A stretch of DNA of 26,555 bases from an uncultured Clostridia bacterium (GTDB lineage Bacteria; Bacillota; Clostridia; Monoglobales; Monoglobaceae): positions 1 to 26,555 of the forward strand of contig CAKSIW010000035.1 in assembly GCA_934463175.1 (NCBI GenBank), written 5' to 3'. A program made the position numbers and the translations under genes. Numbering within the stretch: position 1 is the stretch's first letter; every line of letters begins with the position of its first letter. Under the pieces are notes generated by a model that worked only from the letters and a program-made list of their open reading frames with translations, did not search any database and was not told where the DNA came from. This document shows positions 24,668-26,555 of this stretch, in pieces.

Positions 24668-25318
24668 ATGTTAAATTCTGTGAAACAGGCAATAAAGGAA
24701 TGTAAGCTGATAACGATTGTCAGAGGTGTTGAGCGTGAAAAGCTGGTGCCGTTGGCGCAGGCAATGTATGACGGAGGGATAAGACTCCTGGAGATAACCT
24801 ATGACGCAAGCGGAGCGGTGAGTGATGAGAAAACGGCGCAGTCAATCAGGCGGCTTTCGGAGAGCTTTGACGGAAGACTGATTATCGGCGCAGGAACTGT
24901 TCTGACCGAAAAACAGGTTGAACTGACATGCAGTGCAGGCGGAAAATTTATTATTTCTCCCGATACGAACGAGGCTGTCATTAAACAGACAAAAAAATTG
25001 GGGCTGATTTCCATACCGGGCGCGCTGACACCTTCAGAGGCGCAGAAGGCGCACCTTGCAGGGGCGGATTTTGTAAAGCTGTTTCCCGTGACAAATCTTG
25101 GAGTCAAGTATGTCAAGGCAATTAAGGCACCGCTTTCGCATATAGAGTTTCTGGCGGTCGGAGGCATAAATGAAAACAACATGAAGGAATATCTTGACGC
25201 AGGAATATCGGGCTTTGGTGTGGGCGCAAATATCGTGGACAAGGAGCTTTTGAAAAAAGGTGATTATCGGGGAATTGCAAGCCTTGCGGAAAAATATGTT
25301 TCGGTGGTGAACGGGTAG
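24668..25318 (+). CDS. eda: 2-dehydro-3-deoxy-6-phosphogluconate/galactonate aldolase
   Basis: This 216-aa class I aldolase of the Eda/DgoA family (usual length ~205-215) has LLEITYDAS with the general acid/base Glu42, GAGTVLT, FIISPDT, IPGALTPSEA and DFVKLFPV with the Schiff-base Lys137. It then has LAVGGINENN and GVGANIV, which bind the phosphate. It cleaves 2-keto-3-deoxy-6-phospho-sugar acids to pyruvate and glyceraldehyde-3-phosphate. Gluconate and galactonate epimers cannot be told apart by eye; the following DgoK gene favours the galactonate series. The frame is open to a TTG at 24641 overlapping the previous stop, but the ATG at 24668 matches the family's N-terminus and has a GGCGGA site upstream. 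The symbol denotes the family. Confidence 0.9.
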   Translation: MLNSVKQAIKECKLITIVRGVEREKLVPLAQAMYDGGIRLLEITYDASGAVSDEKTAQSIRRLSESFDGRLIIGAGTVLTEKQVELTCSAGGKFIISPDTNEAVIKQTKKLGLISIPGALTPSEAQKAHLAGADFVKLFPVTNLGVKYVKAIKAPLSHIEFLAVGGINENNMKEYLDAGISGFGVGANIVDKELLKKGDYRGIASLAEKYVSVVNG

Positions 25319-26250
25319 TGGCAAAATACATAACAATTGACGGGGGAACGACAAACACACGCATTTCACTTGCGGATAATTATGAAATTGTTGCCCGAAA
25401 AAAATATCCCGTCGGAGCAAGAGCGAATATGCATGACAAAACACTTCTTGAAAGAACTCTGAGAGAGGGAATTAAGGAGATTTTAAAGGAAACCGGTGCT
25501 GAGAAAGATGAAATAGAGTGTGTTCTGGCGTCGGGAATGATAACCTCCGAGTTCGGAACAAAGGAACTGGAGCACATCTGCACTCCTGCCGGAAAAAAAC
25601 AGCTTCATGATTCAATGGTTCGCGATTTAAACCCGAATATCACGGACATTCCGCTATATTATATTCGCGGCGTCAAAACTGAGGGCGGCAATCCCTTGGA
25701 CGCGGATATGATGAGGGGTGAGGAAAGCGAGCTTTTCGGCTTGCTTGGGGAAGAGCGCGGTGAGTGCGTTTATGTTCTGGCGGGAACTCACTCAAAGGTG
25801 ATTTGGGTTGAGGACGGGCAGATTAAGAGGTTTGATACAATGCTTACGGGAGAAATGCTTGAGACACTGTCGGAAAACACAATATTAAGCGACGCGGTGA
25901 AGCTTGAAAACACACAGACGGACTGGGAATATCTTTGGCTGGGATATGTGTTTTGCAAAAATAACGGAATCAACACGGCTCTTTTTAAGGTGAGAACCTT
26001 GAAAAATCTTTTAAAAAAGAATGATTCTCAGATATACAGTTTTTTTATGGGAGCAGTTCTTCAGGGTGAGATAGCGCAGATTACAGCAAAAACCCCCGGC
26101 TGCGTTGTGATTGGAGGAAAAAAGCAGATAAAAAGTGCAATGGCATATATTTTAAAAAAGGAGCTCAAAGGCTCGGTGACGGAGATTGATGATAAAGCTG
26201 CCGAATCGGCAAACAGCATTGGAATGATCAGAATTTATGAATGCAATTGA
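25318..26250 (+). CDS. dgoK: 2-dehydro-3-deoxygalactonokinase (DgoK family)
   Basis: The 310-aa protein matches DgoK. It has the N-terminal phosphate-1 loop ITIDGGTTNTRISL, ASGMITSEFGTKE, PLYYIRGVKT, the adenosine-side AGTHSKVIWVEDG and MLTGEMLETLSENTIL, and the late GCVVIGGKKQ. It phosphorylates 2-keto-3-deoxygalactonate at C6 with ATP, giving the substrate of the aldolase encoded just upstream (De Ley-Doudoroff pathway). The GTG start shares its G with the TAG stop of the aldolase gene, so translation is coupled. It is the last gene of the operon and is followed by a terminator about 100 nt further on. Confidence 0.9.
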   Translation: MAKYITIDGGTTNTRISLADNYEIVARKKYPVGARANMHDKTLLERTLREGIKEILKETGAEKDEIECVLASGMITSEFGTKELEHICTPAGKKQLHDSMVRDLNPNITDIPLYYIRGVKTEGGNPLDADMMRGEESELFGLLGEERGECVYVLAGTHSKVIWVEDGQIKRFDTMLTGEMLETLSENTILSDAVKLENTQTDWEYLWLGYVFCKNNGINTALFKVRTLKNLLKKNDSQIYSFFMGAVLQGEIAQITAKTPGCVVIGGKKQIKSAMAYILKKELKGSVTEIDDKAAESANSIGMIRIYECN

Positions 26251-26347
26251 AATGCCGTAAAGCTTGCATGGAATAATTCAGGTTTCATCTTCGGACAGAA
26301 GATAATGCTGCGATTTTAAAAGCGTAATGGTTGAAAAACTGTGAGAA

Positions 26348-26384
26348 TAAACAAAAGAGTCCCGCGGAGGGACTCTTTTGTTTA
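26348..26384. terminator. Bidirectional Rho-independent terminator
   Basis: A 16-bp perfect stem (26348-26363 with 26369-26384) around the loop GCGGA contains AAGAGTCCC/GGGACTCTT, with A and T runs at its ends. It separates the convergent dgoK operon and spore-protein gene. I see no gene in 26251-26432. Confidence 0.88.
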
Positions 26385-26432
26385 ATAAAGGGAAAAACCC
26401 CTCTTTAAAAAAGCAAATCAAATTCAATCAGA

Positions 26433-26555
26433 TTACTGACCGTTTGCCAAATCTTCTTCATATTTCTTAATCATTTTCTTAACCATCTGACCACCGATTG
26501 AACCGGCCTGTCTTGATGTGAGGTCACCGTTGTAACCCTTGTTAAGCTGTACACC
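26433..26555 (-). CDS. Alpha/beta-type small acid-soluble spore protein (SASP), C-terminal part, cut by window edge
   Basis: The last 40 residues are visible: KGYNGDLTSRQAGSIGGQMV followed by KKMIKKYEEDLA and the end NGQ. This is the second, DNA-binding conserved block of alpha/beta-type SASPs, including the Gly-Asp-Leu-Thr-Ser-Arg motif and the Gly-Gly-Met-Val type helix. These proteins coat DNA in the dormant spore and protect it from UV and heat, and they are made under SigG in the forespore. It shows that the host is an endospore former. The N-terminus and promoter lie beyond the window. Confidence 0.95.
   Translation of the reverse strand, partial: GVQLNKGYNGDLTSRQAGSIGGQMVKKMIKKYEEDLANGQ

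Noticed and set aside
18531..25318. Sulfoquinovose (sulfo-Entner-Doudoroff) pathway
   Set aside because: SDR, lactonase, IlvD/Edd dehydratase and aldolase would fit, but that route needs no KDGal kinase. There is no sulfolactaldehyde dehydrogenase or sulfonate exporter here, and the flavoprotein and DUF1116 protein stay unexplained.

Overview
The window looks like chromosome of an anaerobic, endospore-forming Firmicute of the Clostridia. It carries the C-terminus of an alpha/beta-type small acid-soluble spore protein at the right edge, Gram-positive lipoprotein and SigA-type promoter signals, strong Shine-Dalgarno sites, and the LplA/LplB/LplC type of sugar importer common in gut and soil clostridia. 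I see no phage, IS element, CRISPR array, tRNA or rRNA.

Layout. (1) 1-3412, housekeeping flank: the 5' end of htpG (minus), divergent from a tight plus-strand group made of a Zn-type CDF cation efflux protein, a patatin-like phospholipase, a CmpB-family membrane protein and a GNAT acetyltransferase. The group ends at a bidirectional terminator. (2) 3475-17407, carbohydrate module: a GH106-like glycosidase (minus) divergent from an AraC regulator; a two-gene minus unit with a membrane-spanning AraC sensor-regulator and a 704-aa protein of unrecognised, probably carbohydrate-active family; then, divergent from that, an importer (lipoprotein binding protein and two permeases, no ATPase), a 5'-truncated gene remnant and a cytoplasmic NodB-type deacetylase. 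(3) 17435-26250, sugar-acid module: a third AraC regulator (minus), divergent from seven tightly spaced genes: MBL-fold hydrolase, SDR dehydrogenase, IlvD/Edd-family dehydratase homolog, fumarate-reductase-like flavoprotein, DUF1116 (AllG/YlbE-like) protein, KDPG/KDPGal aldolase and KDGal kinase. (4) 26251-26555: terminator and the SASP gene.

Working together (inference): extracellular oligosaccharide is bound and imported, trimmed in the cytoplasm by the GH106-like enzyme, the 704-aa protein and the deacetylase, and a released sugar or sugar acid is oxidised (SDR), delactonised (MBL), dehydrated (IlvD/Edd), phosphorylated (DgoK) and cleaved (Eda) to pyruvate and glyceraldehyde-3-phosphate. 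Two genes in the middle of that operon, the flavoprotein and the DUF1116 protein, have no place in any De Ley-Doudoroff or Entner-Doudoroff route I know. The dehydratase homolog has also lost two of the residues that bind Mg2+ in IlvD. Together these are the best candidate for an undescribed pathway.

A second notable point is the junction near 15660, where the second permease loses its usual C-terminal end and runs out of frame into a gene that has lost its 5' part.
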